Source: Brachycybe producta (lineage: Eukaryota > Arthropoda > Diplopoda > Playtdesmida > Andrognathidae). Taken from it: a stretch of 64,000 nt of DNA. The notes beneath the pieces were generated by a model. It worked only from the letters and a program-made list of their open reading frames with translations, did not search any database and had not been told where the DNA came from. Position 1 is the first letter of the stretch; every line of letters begins with the position of its first letter. Below, piece after piece: positions 1 to 11,475 of the stretch. A program made the position numbers and the translations under genes. The stretch lies in contig JAUPFP010000082.1 of the NCBI GenBank assembly GCA_036925085.1, positions 372,501 through 436,500 on the forward strand, given 5' to 3'.

Positions 1-167
1 GCGGGTGCTACCCAGATGGCACTGACGGTACGATTTTGCGCTAAGCCTAACGGTTAACATGGGAGATAGGCCTTTAAGATAAGAAAAAGCAGTTCGATGA
101 ATGCCTATGAAGAGTGCTACTCTTGATCATAGACTTGTAAAATCTCTTGATCAAGTGGATCTCTTTG
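1..167. other. IGS A linker before the 139-bp array
   Basis: This non-repetitive spacer matches 31797-31963 in the next unit nearly base for base and gives a clean anchor for comparing the two spacers. It joins the block downstream of 28S to the 139-bp repeats. Towards its end (about 135-180) it resembles the stretch just after 28S at 30467-30515, including the palindrome TTGATCAA in one copy. I see no gene or rRNA fragment in it. Confidence 0.7.
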
Positions 168-262
168 AAGAGAAAGTTCCTAAAAGGCTTATTTTTGAAT
201 AGGCCTACTTTCTTGGACTTTGAAGAAAAAGTTCCTGAAAGGCTTATTTTCAATAGGCCTAC
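168..262 (+). terminator. Terminator-like palindromes (two copies), IGS A
   Basis: Two copies of an element of about 50 bp end in an imperfect inverted repeat of the form AGGCTTATT, T-rich loop, AATAGGCCT. The inverted repeats lie at 185-206 and 240-260. The same element occurs three times directly after 28S (30499-30652), where a Pol I terminator is expected. Here it lies upstream of the 139-bp array and of the promoter-like motifs, which would suit a terminator that shields a promoter. That role is inferred only from position and symmetry. Confidence 0.35.
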
Positions 263-811
263 TCGTCCTCGGCAAGACGTTAAACTGCATCGGCGATGGA
301 TCAAAGACGCGTAAGTCAGTAACAATTGAACGGATGGTCGGAGAGCCCTGAAAATGAAATTTAGGGTGGCCACCGTGGTCCTGTATAATACATATACTGA
401 AATGGACTTAGAAAATTTTTGAGTCGAACACGACTTTCGAGAATGTGCGTAATGCCGTAACAATTGAACGGATGGTCGGAGAGCCCTGAAAATGAAATTT
501 AGGGTGGCCACCGTGGTCCTGTATAATACATATACTGAAATGGACTTAGAAAATTTTTGAGTCGAACACGACTTTCGACAATACGCGTAAGTCGGTAACA
601 ATTGAACCGTTGGTCGGAGAGCTCCGAAAATGAAATTTAGGGGAGCCACCGAGGTCCTCTATATATATATGTAATGAAATGGACTTAGAAAATTTTTGAG
701 TCGAACACGACTTTCGACAATACGCGTAAGTCGGTAACAATTGAACCGTTGGTCGGAGAGCTCCGAAAATGAAATTTAGGGGAGCCACCGTGGTCCTCTA
801 TATATATATGT

Positions 812-3800
812 AAACAGTTTGAAAAAAAGTTAAAGTCGAAAAACTGTTTCATGCATATGAAGCGTGGCGATCGACGCGTTATGCCGTTTTCGGTTAATTG
901 CGTCGGCCTAGTCGTCGCCCAATGTGCGGTAGTGCTGAACATGATAAAGTGTTATGTTCTCCTCTAAAATGAGGTGTTTTCTATACTATAGGGGGTTGAT
1001 GGTGCTCGATGAGACCTCACCCCAAAACAGTCCTCGGCAAGACGTTAAAGTGCATCGGCGGTGGAGTGCGCAGATACACCCGGGTGAGATAAAAAGGCAA
1101 TATTTTGCCTAAGTCCATTTCGAAGACACAAATTGTGCGTAAGTGCATAACATTTGAACGGATGGTCGGAGAGCTCCGAAAATGAAATTTAGGGGAGCCA
1201 CCGTGGTCCTCTATATGTATATGTAATGAAATGGACTTAGAAAATTTTTGAGTCGAACACGACTTTCGACAATACGCGTAAGTCGGTAACAATTGAACCG
1301 TTGGTCGGAGAGCTCCGAAAATGAAATTTAGGGGAGCCACCGTGGTCCTCTATATGTATATGTAATGAAATGGACTTAGAAAATTTTTGAGTCGAACACG
1401 ACTTTCGACAATACGCGTAAGTCGGTAACAATTGAACCGTTGGTCGGAGAGCTCCGAAAATGAAATTTAGGGGAGCCACCGTGGTCCTCTATATGTATAT
1501 GTAATGAAATGGACTTAGAAAATTTTTGAGTCGAACACGACTTTCGACAATACGCGTAAGTCGGTAACAATTGAACCGTTGGTCGGAGAGCTCCGAAAAT
1601 GAAATTTAGGGGAGCCACCGTGGTCCTCTATATATATATGTAAACAGTTTGAAAAAAAGTTAAAGTCGAAAAACTGTTTGATGCATATGAAGCGTGGCGA
1701 TCGACGCGTTATGCCGTTTTCGGTTAATTGCGTCGGCCTAGTCGTCGCCCAATGTGCGGTAGTGCATAACATGATAAAGTGTTATGTTCTCCTCTAAAAT
1801 GAGGTGTTTTCTATACTATAGGGGGTTGATGGTGCTCGATGAGACCTCACCCCAAAACAGTCCTCGGCAAGACGTTAAAGTGCATCGGCGGTGGAGTGCG
1901 CAGATACACCCGGGTGAGATAAAAAGGCAATATTTTGCCTAAGTCCATTTCGAAGACACAAATTGTGCGTAAGTGCATAACATTTGAACGGATGGTCGGA
2001 GAGCTCCGAAAATGAAATTTAGGGGAGCCACCGTGGTCCTCTATATATATATATGTAATGAAATGGACTTAGAAAATTTTTGAGTCGAACACGACTTTCG
2101 ACAATATGCGTAAGTCGGTAACAATTGAACCGTTGGTCGGAGAGCTCCGAAAATGAAATTTAGGGGAGCCACCGTGGTCCTCTATATGTATATGTAATGA
2201 AATGGACTTAGAAAATTTTTGAGTCGAACACGACTTTCGACAATACGCGTAAGTCGGTAACAATTGAACCGTTGGTCGGAGAGCTCCGAAAATGAAATTT
2301 AGGGGAGCCACCGTGGTCCTCTATATGTATATGTAATGAAATGGACTTAGAAAATTTTTGAGTCGAACACGACTTTCGACAATATGCGTAAGTCGGTAAC
2401 AATTGAACCGTTGGTCGGAGAGCTCCGAAAATGAAATTTAGGGGAGCCACCGTGGTCCTCTATATATATATGTAAACAGTTTGAAAAAAAGTTAAAGTCG
2501 AAAAACTGTTTGATGCATATGAAGCGTGGCGATCGACGCGTTATGCCGTTTTCGGTTAATTGCGTCGGCCTAGTCGTCGCCCAATGTGCGGTAGTGCATA
2601 ACATGATAAAGTGTTATGTTCTCCTCTAAAATGAGGTGTTTTCTATACTATAGGGGGTTGATGGTGCTCGATGAGACCTCACCCCAAAACAGTCCTCGGC
2701 AAGACGTTAAAGTGCATCGGCGCTGGAGTGCGCAGATACACCCGGGTGAGATAAAAAGGCAATATTTTGCCTAAGTCCATTTCGAAGACACAAATTGTGC
2801 GTAAGTGCATAACATTTGAACGGATGGTCGGAGAGCTCCGAAAATGAAATTTAGGGGAGCCACCGTGGTCCTCTATATATATATATGTAATGAAATGGAC
2901 TTAGAAAATTTTTGAGTCGAACACGACTTTCGACAATATGCGTAAGTCGGTAACAATTGAACCGTTGGTCGGAGAGCTCCGAAAATGAAATTTAGGGGAG
3001 CCACCGTGGTCCTCTATTTGTATATGTAATGAAATGGACTTAGAAAATTTTTGAGTCGAACACGACTTTCGACAATACGCGTAAGTCGGTAACAATTGAA
3101 CCGTTGGTCGGAGAGCTCCGAAAATGAAATTTAGGGGAGCCACCGTGGTCCTCTATATATATATGTAAACAGTTTGAAAAAAAGTTAAAGTCGAAAAACT
3201 GTTTGATGCATATGAAGCGTGGCGATCGACGCGTTATGCCGTTTTCGGTTAATTGCGTCGGCCTAGTCGTCGCCCAATGTGCGGTAGTGCATAACATGAT
3301 AAAGTGTTATGTTCTCCTCTAAAATGAGGTGTTTTCTATACTATAGGGGGTTGATGGTGCTCGATGAGACCTCACCCCAAAACAGTCCTCGGCAAGACGT
3401 TAAAGTGCATCGGCGGTGGAGTGCGCAGATACACCCGGGTGAGATAAAAAGGCAATATTTTGCCTAAGTCCATTTCGAAGACACAAATTGTGCGTAAGTG
3501 CATAACATTTGAACGGATGGTCGGAGAGCTCCGAAAATGAAATTTAGGGGAGCCACCGTGGTCCTCTATATATATATATGTAATGAAATGGACTTAGAAA
3601 ATTTTTGAGTCGAACACGACTTTCGACAATATGCGTAAGTCGGTAACAATTGAACCGTTGGTCGGAGAGCTCCGAAAATGAAATTTAGGGGAGCCACCGT
3701 GGTCCTCTATATGTATATGTAATGAAATGGACTTAGAAAATTTTTGAGTCGAACACGACTTTCGACAATACGCGTAAGTCGGTAACAATTGAACCGTTGG

Positions 3801-5118
3801 TCGGAGAGCTCCGAAAATGAAATTTAGGGGAGCCACCGTGGTCCTCTATATGTATATGTAATGAAATGGACTTAGAAAATTTTTGAGTCGAACACGACTT
3901 TCGACAATACGCGTAAGTCGGTAACAATTGAACCGTTGGTCGGAGAGCTCCGAAAATGAAATTTAGGGGAGCCACCGTGGTCCTCTATATATATATGTAA
4001 ACAGTTTGAAAAAAAGTTAAAGTCGAAAAACTGTTTGATGCATATGAAGCGTGGCGATCGACGCGTTATGCCGTTTTCGGTTAATTGCGTCGGCCTAGTC
4101 GTCGCCCAATGTGCGGTAGTGCATAACATGATAAAGTGTTATGTTCTCCTCTAAAATGAGGTGTTTTCTATACTATAGGGGGTTGATGGTGCTCGATGAG
4201 ACCTCACCCCAAAACAGTCCTCGGCAAGACGTTAAAGTGCATCGGCGGTGGAGTGCGCAGATACACCCGGGTGAGATAAAAAGACAATATTTTGTCTTCG
4301 AAGACGCAATTTGCGTAAGTCGGTAACAATTGAACGGATGGTCGGAGAGCCCTGAAAATGAAATTTAGGGGAGCCACCGTGGTCCTCTATATATATATGT
4401 AATGAAATGGACTTAGAAAATTTTTGAGTCGAACACGACTTTCGACAATATGCGTAAGTCGGTAACAATTGAACCGTTGGTCGGAGAGCTCCGAAAATGA
4501 AATTTAGGGGAGCCACCGTGGTCCTCTATATGTATATGTAATGAAATGGACTTAGAAAATTTTTGAGTCGAACACGACTTTCGACAATACGCGTAAGTCG
4601 GTAACAATTGAACCGTTGGTCGGGGAGCTCCGAAAATGAAATTTAGGGGAGCCACCGTGGTCCTCTATATGTATATGTAATGAAATGGACTTAGAAAATT
4701 TTTGAGTCGAACACGACTTTCGACAATACGCGTAAGTCGGTAACAATTGAACCGTTGGTCGGAGAGCTCCGAAAATGAAATTTAGGGGAGCCACCGTGGT
4801 CCTCTATATGTATATGTAAACAGTTTGAAAAAAAGTTAAAGTCGAAAAACTGTTTCATGCATATGAAGCGTGGCGATCGACGCGTTATGCCGTTTTTGGT
4901 TAAATGCGTCGGCCTAGTCGTCGCCCAATGTGCGGTAGTGCATAACATGATAAAGTGTTATGTTCTCCTCTAAAATGAGGTGTTTTCTATACTATAGGGG
5001 GTTGATGGTGCTCGATGAGACCTCACCCCAAAACAGTCCTCGGCAAGACGTTAAAGTGCATCGGCGGTGGAGTGCGCAGATACACCCGGGTGAGATAAAA
5101 AGGCAATATTTTCTCTAA
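812..5118. repeat. Higher-order spacer modules (six copies), IGS A
   Basis: Each higher-order unit has one spacer module of about 300 bp, beginning at 812, 1642, 2474, 3167, 3999 and 4818. In order it carries an inverted repeat AAACAGTTT/AAACTGTTT, a GC-richer stretch with GCGATCGACGCG, a perfect inverted repeat CATAACA/TGTTATG, a small CCTC/GAGG stem, the motif CTATACTATAGGGGG, and a hairpin AGGCAA-TATT-TTGCCT (AGACAA/TTGTCT in one copy). The order is the same in all copies. A diverged copy of its second half recurs in block III, and another lies at 30653-30745, just after 28S. It may be a duplicated regulatory region, but I have no functional proof. Confidence 0.8.
981..5001 (+). promoter_or_regulatory. 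Candidate spacer-promoter motifs CTATACTATAGGGGG (six), IGS A
   Basis: An identical 15-bp motif occurs once per higher-order unit, at 981-995, 1811-1825, 2643-2657, 3336-3350, 4168-4182 and 4987-5001. Invertebrate Pol I start sites often have a TATA-like run that passes into G at the start, and duplicated spacer promoters are known in fly and frog IGS. The motif here is + strand, like the rRNA genes. It could equally be a non-functional part of the repeat. The last copy lies about 15.5 kb upstream of 18S, which is far for a gene promoter. Confidence 0.3.
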
Positions 5119-8100
5119 GTCCATATAATAAATGATGGACAAAAGAAGCCCGTAAAGAAGTAATATGCACGGGGGCGATCGAGTGCGAAGACACTCGGCA
5201 TAAGAGAAAGATTGAAAGTTGAATAAAAGTTAAAGTCCAACTTTGAAGTGCTCACGGGAGCCAACTAGTTCGGAAAGAAGTAAAACTAGTCGGCAGTAGA
5301 GTACGAACACATGCCAAAAAAGTGGTGCATTTTGACCCCCAAGCTCTACTCGCTCTGCCTTGTAGAGTTAATTGTGGCGGACCAAATGTCACTATATTTG
5401 CGGTATGTTGTCTCGCGGAGAGCTCTTACTTGCTGCACCAAAACTGTCTGAAAACGGTATATTAGGGGGATGTAGATGTGCGTGCAGTCATGCCGCCTGA
5501 GACTACACCCGATAACGGGGACACTTTCTCAAGAAGAACCGTTGAAAACAAAAGTCCTGGGCATGACATTAAAAGGCACCCTGGAGAATGAGGAGCACGC
5601 CTGTTGGATGTTTTTGCGGACAGAATATCTCTGACCCTCTGCATTGCAAGTGTTCGCTTCGGCTCTGAAGTCTGACTGCCTCAACACACATCTAAGCAGA
5701 ATACATGGTAATATACTCGATAGAGTGTATTCAATTCTGTATATGGTGATGCTTTGGTATAGGACTTTGGTGTTTTTCTCTAATGCACGCACTCATGTGT
5801 CTGATTTCACATATGAAGTGGAGAAGCACGCCTGTTTGTGATGTTTTTGCGGACAGAAGATGTCTTTGGCGACTTTGCGACTAGTTGTCATTTGATTCCT
5901 CTGACCCTCTGCATTGCACAGTGCCTGTTGCTTTGAAACTCAGTCATGTGAGTCTATCCTTGAGTGTGTGTAAAAAAGCACGCCTGTTTGATGCTTTTGC
6001 GGACAGAAGGTCCCCCTTGACTCGTGCGTCGGAACGAAATTCGATGAGAATCGTACAACTTACCGGGACTCGGTCGATACTCTTATCTTCCACCCTCGTT
6101 GTCTCGAAAACCGTTCACTACGATTGCATATGCGAGTCATATTCACGGGGATTCTCCTCTGACCCACTGCATTGCAAGTTTTGCTTCGACTCTGAAGTCT
6201 GACTGCCTCAACACACATATAAGCAGAATACATGGTAATATACTCGATAGAGTGTATTCAAGTGTTTGTTCTGTATATGATGATGCTTTGGCTTAGGACT
6301 TTGGTGTTTTTCTCTAACACACTCATGTGTCTGATTTCACATATGAAGTGGAGAAGCACGCCTGTTTGCGATGTTTATGCGGACAGAAGATGTCTTTGGC
6401 AGCTTTGCGACTTTGTTGTCATTTGATTCCTCTGACCCTCTTCATTATTGTACAGTGCTGTTGCTTGGAAACTCCATAATGTGAGTCTATCCTTGGGTGT
6501 GTGTAGAAGCACGTCTGTTTACGATTGCTTTTGCGGACAGAAGGTCCCCCTTGACTCGCGCGTCGGAACGAAATTCGATGAGAATCGTACAACTTACCGG
6601 GACTCGGTCGATACTCTTATCTTCCACCCTCGTTGTCTCGAAAACCCGTTCATATACGATAGCATATGCGAGTCATTTACAAGGGGATGTCTGACCCACT
6701 GCATTGCCGAAGCAGCAACGTCGCTTTGAAAAAAGTTTAGAGTCCAACTTTGAAGTGCTCACGGCAGAGATCTTGGCCGTAAGACAGTAAATCTGGTCGG
6801 CAGTTGGAGCCGGACACTTGCCAAAAAAGTGGTGCATTTTGACCCCCAAGCTCTACTCGCTCTGCCTTGTAGAGTTAATTGTGGCGGACCAAATGTCACT
6901 ATATTTGCGGTATGTTGTCTCGCGGAGAGCTCTTACTTGCTGCACCAAAACTGTCTGAAAACGGTATATTAGGGGGATGTAGATGTGCGTGCAGTCATGC
7001 CGCCTGAGACTACACCCGATAACGGGGACACTTTCTCAAGAAGAACCGTTGAAAACAAAAGTCCTGGGCATGACATTAAAAGGCACCCTGGAGAATGAGG
7101 AGCACGCCTGTTGGATGTTTTTGCGGACAGAATATCTCTGACCCTCTGCATTGCAAGTGTTCGCTTCGGCTCTGAAGTCTGACTGCCTCAACACACATCT
7201 AAGCAGAATACATGGTAATATACTCGATAGAGTGTATTCAATTCTGTATATGGTGATGCTTTGGTATAGGACTTTGGTGTTTTTCTCTAATGCACGCACT
7301 CATGTGTCTGATTTCACATATGAAGTGGAGAAGCACGCCTGTTTGTGATGTTTTTGCGGACAGAAGATGTCTTTGGCAACTTTGCTACTCTGTTGTCATT
7401 TGATTCCTCTGACCCTCTGCATTGCACAGTGCCTGTTGCTTTGAAACTCCATAATGTGAGTCTATCCTTGGGTGTGTGTAAAAAAGCACGCCTGTTTGAT
7501 GCTTTTGCGGACAGAAGGTCCCCCTTGACTCGCGCGTCGGAACGAAATTCGATGAGAATCGTACAACTTACCGGGACTCGGTCGATACTCTTATCTTCCA
7601 CCCTCGTTGTCTCGAAAACCGTTCACTACGATTGCATATGCGAGTCATATTCACGGGGATTCTCCTCTGACCCACTGCATTGCAAGTTTTGCTTCGACTC
7701 TGAAGTCTGACTGCCTCAACACACATATACGCAGAATACATGGTAATATACTCGATAGAGTGTATTCAAGTGTTTGTTCTGTATATGATGATGCTTTGGC
7801 ATAGGACTTTGGTGTTTTTCTCTAACACACTCATGTGTCTGATTTCACATATGAAGTGGAGAAGCACGCCTGTTTGCGATGTTTATGCGGACAGAAGATG
7901 TCTTTGGCAGCTTTGCGACTTTGTTGTCATTTGATTCCTCTGACCCTCTTCATTATTGTACAGTGCTGTTGCTTGGAAACTCCATAATGTGAGTCTATCC
8001 TTGGGTGTGTGTAGAAGCACGTCTGTTTACGATTGCTTTTGCGGACAGAAGGTCCCCCTTGACTCGCGCGTCGGAACGAAATTCGATGAGAATCGTACAA

Positions 8101-9571
8101 CTTACCGGGACTCGGTCGATACTCTTATCTTCCCTTACCCTCGTTGTCTCGAAAACGCGTTCATATACGATAGCATATGCGAGTCATTTACAAGGGGATG
8201 TCTGACCCACTGCATTGCCGAAGCAGCAACGTCGCTTTGTCGGTCTCACGTGAGTAATCAATAGAAATAACTTTAGAGTCCAACTTTGAAGTGCTCACGG
8301 CAGAGATCTTGGCCGTAAGACAGTAAATCTGGTCGGCAGTTGGAGCCGGACACTTGCCAAAAAAGTGGTGCATTTTGACCCCCAAGCTCTACTCGCTCTG
8401 CCTTGTAGAGTTAATTGTGGCGGACCAAATGTCACTATATTTGCGGTATGTTGTCTCGCGGAGAGCTCTTACTTGCTGCACCAAAACTGTCTGAAAACGG
8501 TATATTAGGGGGATGTAGATGTGCGTGCAGTCATGCCGCCTGAGACTACACCCGATAACGGGGACACTTTCTCAAGAAGAACCGTTGAAAACAAAAGTCC
8601 TGGGCATGACATTAAAAGGCACCCTGGAGAATGAGGAGCATGCCTGTTGGATGTTTTTGCGGACAGAATATCTCTGACCCTCTGCATTGCAAGTGTTCGC
8701 TTCGGCTCTGAAGTCTGACTGCCTCAACACACATCTAAGCAGAATACATGGTAATATACTCGATAGAGTGTATTCAATTCTGTATATGGTGATGCTTTGG
8801 TATAGGACTTTGGTGTTTTTCTCTAATGCACGCACTCATGTGTCTGATTTCACATATGAAGTGGAGAAGCACGCCTGTTTGTGATGTTTTTGCGGACAGA
8901 AGATGTCTTTGGCAACTTTGCTACTCTGTTGTCATTTGATTCCTCTGACCCTCTGCATTGCACAGTGCCTGTTGCTTTGAAACTCCATAATGTGAGTCTA
9001 TCCTTGGGTGTGTGTAAAAAAGCACGCCTGTTTGATGCTTTTGCGGACAGAAGGTCCCCCTTGACTCGCGCGTCGGAACGAAATTCGATGAGAATCGTAC
9101 AACTTACCGGGACTCGGTCGATACTCTTATCTTCCACCCTCGTTGTCTCGAAAACCGTTCACTACGATTGCATATGCGAGTCATATTCACGGGGATTCTC
9201 CTCTGACCCACTGCATTGCAAGTTTTGCTTCGACTCTGAAGTCTGACTGCCTCAACACACATATAAGCAGAATACATGGTAATATACTCGATAGAGTGTA
9301 TTCAAGTGTTTGTTCTGTATATGATGATGCTTTGGCATAGGACTTTGGTGTTTTTCTCTAACACACTCATGTGTCTGATTTCACATGTGAAGTGGAGAAG
9401 CACGCCTGTTTGCGATGTTTATGCGGACAGAAGATGTCTTTGGCGACTTTGCGACTAGTTGTCATTTGATTCCTCTGACCCTCTGCATTGCACAGTGCCT
9501 GTTGCTTGGAAACTCAGTCATGTGAGTCTATCCTTGAGTGTGTGTAAAAAAGCACGCCTGTTTGATGCTAA
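5119..9571. repeat. Block III: long tandem repeats of about 1.5 kb, IGS A
   Basis: Three units begin near 5224, 6727 and 8267 at an AAAGTT...AACTTT hairpin followed by GAAGTGCTCACGG, so the first two are about 1,503 and 1,540 bp. The third is cut off at about 9571, where it joins the 307-bp array. Each unit has a half related to the block II spacer module and then several segments bounded by TGCGGACAGA on the left and TCTGACCCTCTGCA (or TCTGACCCACTGCA) on the right. A long segment running from CCCCCTTGACTCG to GCGAGTCAT is shared with block V. The stretch from 5119 to 5217 is a transition with an inverted repeat GTCCAT/ATGGAC. I find no convincing rRNA fragment or gene here. Confidence 0.88.
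5458..8512 (+). promoter_or_regulatory. Diverged promoter-like modules in block III (three), IGS A
   Basis: TATATTAGGGGG occurs at 5458-5469, 6965-6976 and 8501-8512. About 110 bp downstream of it follows the block II spacer module with substitutions: GAGAC, then a C-rich stretch, then AGTCCTGGGCATGACATTAAA where block II has AGTCCTCGGCAAGACGTTAAA. The collinear match shows that the two modules descend from one sequence. The conserved TATA-to-G5 element is the best shared candidate for a functional site, but its role is unproven. Confidence 0.35.
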
Positions 9572-10995
9572 AATTCTGCAATATTATTATTGCGGGAAAT
9601 TGTTCACGAGGGACAAACGGGGCAAATCCAATACTCGGCGAGAGGTGAAACTCTGAGACCCTTGTAACGATGCCACGAATGTCTTTCCGTTGAACAAAAG
9701 TGAATGTCGCCCAGCATTCACGTAACAATACCAGCAAGAGGTGTCAGTGAATAAGGTTGCCAACGGTAACCTAACAAACAGGGATAACTTTACTTACGGG
9801 TCTTGTTCCCTACTTCGCCTTAAAAAGTGAGGTAGATGGAGCTTGTTCCCTGAACAGTGGTAGACGGACTTGAGACACCCGTCTACGTCGTTCTAAAACT
9901 GCTCGCAAAAAGAAGGACAAACGGGGCAAATCTAATACTCGGCGAGAGGTGAAACTCTGAGACCCTTGTAATGACATGCCATGAATGTCTTTTCTTCGAA
10001 ACAAAAGTGAATGTCGCCCAGCATTCACGTAACAATACCAGCAAGAGGTGTCAGTGAATAAGGTTGCCAACGGTAACCTAACAAACAGGGATAACTTTAC
10101 TTACGGGTCTTGTTCCCTACTTCGCCTTAAAAAGTGCGGTAGATGGAGCTTGTTCCCTGAACAATGGTAGACGGACTTGAGACACCCGTCTACGTCGTTC
10201 TAAAACTGCTCGCAAAAAGAAGGACAAACGGGGCAAATCTAATACTCGGCGAGAGGTGAAACTCTGAGACCCTTGTAATGACATGCCATGAATGTCTTTT
10301 CTTCGAAACAAAAGTGAATGTCGCCCAGCATTCACGTAACAATACCAGCAAGAGGTGTCAGTGAATAAGGTTGCCAACGGTAACCTAACAAACAGGGATA
10401 ACTTTACTTACGGGTCTTGTTCCCTACTTCGCCTTAAAAAGTGAGGTAGATGGAGCTTGTTCCCTGAACAGTGGTAGACGGACTTGAGACACCCGTCTAC
10501 GTCGTTCTAAAACTGCTCGCAAAAAGAAGGACAAACGGGGCAAATCTAATACTCGGCGAGAGGTGAAACTCTGAGACCCTTGTAATGACATGCCATGAAT
10601 GTCTTTTCTTCGAAACAAAAGTGAATGTCGCCCAGCATTCACGTAACAATACCAGCAAGAGGTGTCAGTGAATAAGGTTGCCAACGGTAACCTAACAAAC
10701 AGGGATAACTTTACTTACGGGTCTTGTTCCCTACTTCGCCTTAAAAAGTGAGGTAGATGGAGCTTGTTCCCTGAACAGTGGTAGACGGACTTGAGACACC
10801 CGTCTACGTCGTTCTAAAACTGCTCGCAAAAAGAAGGACAAACGGGGCAAATCTAATACTCGGCGAGAGGTGAAACTCTGAGACCCTTGTAATGACATGC
10901 CATGAATGTCTTTTCTTCGAAACAAAAGTGAATGTCGCCCAGCATTCACGTAACAATACCAGCAAGAGGTGTCAGTGAATAAGGTTACCAACGGT
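9572..10995. repeat. 307-bp composite array (18S, ITS1 and 28S pieces), IGS A
   Basis: A 307-bp unit repeats exactly, with the 18S-like marker GGACAAACGGGGCAAATC near 9610, 9915, 10222, 10529 and 10836, giving about 4.5 copies. The middle is a diverged copy of 18S positions about 22129-22190, including CGGCGAGAGGTGAAA. It then switches at AGCAAG to a 28S piece (AGCAAGAGGTGTCAG, as at 29653-29666, and ACAGGGATAACT, as at 29677-29688). In between lies the perfect hairpin GGTT(G/A)CCAACGGTAACC. The same composite is present in ITS1 (24140-24420), so ITS1 and IGS have exchanged sequence. The first copy starts beside a hairpin of GCAATA and TATTGC. Confidence 0.9.
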
Positions 10996-11096
10996 AACCT
11001 AACACATAGATTGACAGCTATGTGTAGTGGGTCTACTCACACGACCTGGTGCAGTCGGCTATCCTATCATGCTGCAAGGTGTGTGGTGGAGGCTCA

Positions 11097-11200
11097 CGGC
11101 GGTGCGTGATGAAGGGCTTAGTGGCACCCTTCTCAGCCGCCGTCAATGGTGATGACGATCTTGGTGGAAGTGAATGGATGTGAATTGCAGAACACATTCA
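11097..11200 (+). pseudogene. 28S-5.8S composite fragment
   Basis: Positions 11097-11170 are a diverged, shortened copy of 28S 27568-27641 (CGGCGGTG, a GAAGGG stretch, AGCCGCCGTC, then GATCTTGGTGGAAGT). Directly after it, 11179-11199 matches 5.8S 25305-25325 with no mismatch that I can see. Two different mature rRNAs are thus joined within 10 bp. The composite recurs in the other block IV copies (near 12470-12555, 39835-39925, 51175-51262 and 52520-52615). Confidence 0.85.
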
Positions 11201-11306
11201 AAGCAGAAAAAACACATAGAAGATGATGAGGATGACTATGTGTAGTGGGTCTACCCACTCGAAGGCAGACAAGCAGTTAATGAATAACCTGCCTAGAAAG
11301 ACTAAT

Positions 11307-11475
11307 CGAGATTCTCACTTGTGAATTGGTAAGCAGAAATTGTAAACGGGTTACGGCGCCCGAATGATGGTTATCCGTGAACGACAGACTCCTATCGCTA
11401 AAGTCGTTGCATGGACTCACTTTTTGAAGTGAAAAAAGTTAAAGTACAAACTTTTGAATGTCAAGGTGAAGAAAT
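11307..11475 (+). pseudogene. Cluster of four short 28S fragments
   Basis: Four pieces of 28S occur in scrambled order: 11307-11319 matches 28952-28964; 11328-11340 matches 27292-27304 (GGTAAGCAGAAAT); 11346-11362 matches 27329-27345 (ACGGGTTACGGCGCCCG); and 11453-11475 is a 23-bp identity with 28635-28657 (TTGAATGTCAAGGTGAAGAA at its core). None could yield a working rRNA. The same cluster recurs in each full block IV unit. Confidence 0.85.

Larger units (their letters stand above)
303..5118. repeat. Block II: 139-bp tandem repeats in higher-order units, IGS A
   Basis: Seventeen copies of a 139-bp repeat carry the key motif GAGTCGAACACGACTTTCGA, starting near 421, 559, 698, 1250, 1389, 1528, 2082, 2221, 2360, 2914, 3053, 3607, 3746, 3885, 4426, 4565 and 4704. 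Groups of two or three copies alternate with an unrelated spacer module, giving higher-order units of 830, 832, 693, 832 and 819 bp. Most of these lengths differ by one 139-bp step. Each repeat contains a short stem, CGGAG-AG-CTCCG, and ends in a TA-rich run that varies by a few dinucleotides. The repeat does not resemble any rRNA segment. Open frames of 80 or 85 codons recur on the minus strand in phase with the repeat and are a by-product of it. Confidence 0.93.

Noticed and set aside
74-649. Open reading frames of 60-237 codons throughout the spacer, for example 74-649 and 31870-32583 on the minus strand
   Set aside because: They follow the tandem repeats exactly, overlap in several frames and on both strands, change with repeat number, and have no recognisable domain or conserved start context. 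They are chance frames in repeats.
303-5118. CRISPR array
   Set aside because: Repeats are 139 bp with no regular unique spacers, in a eukaryotic rDNA context and without cas genes.
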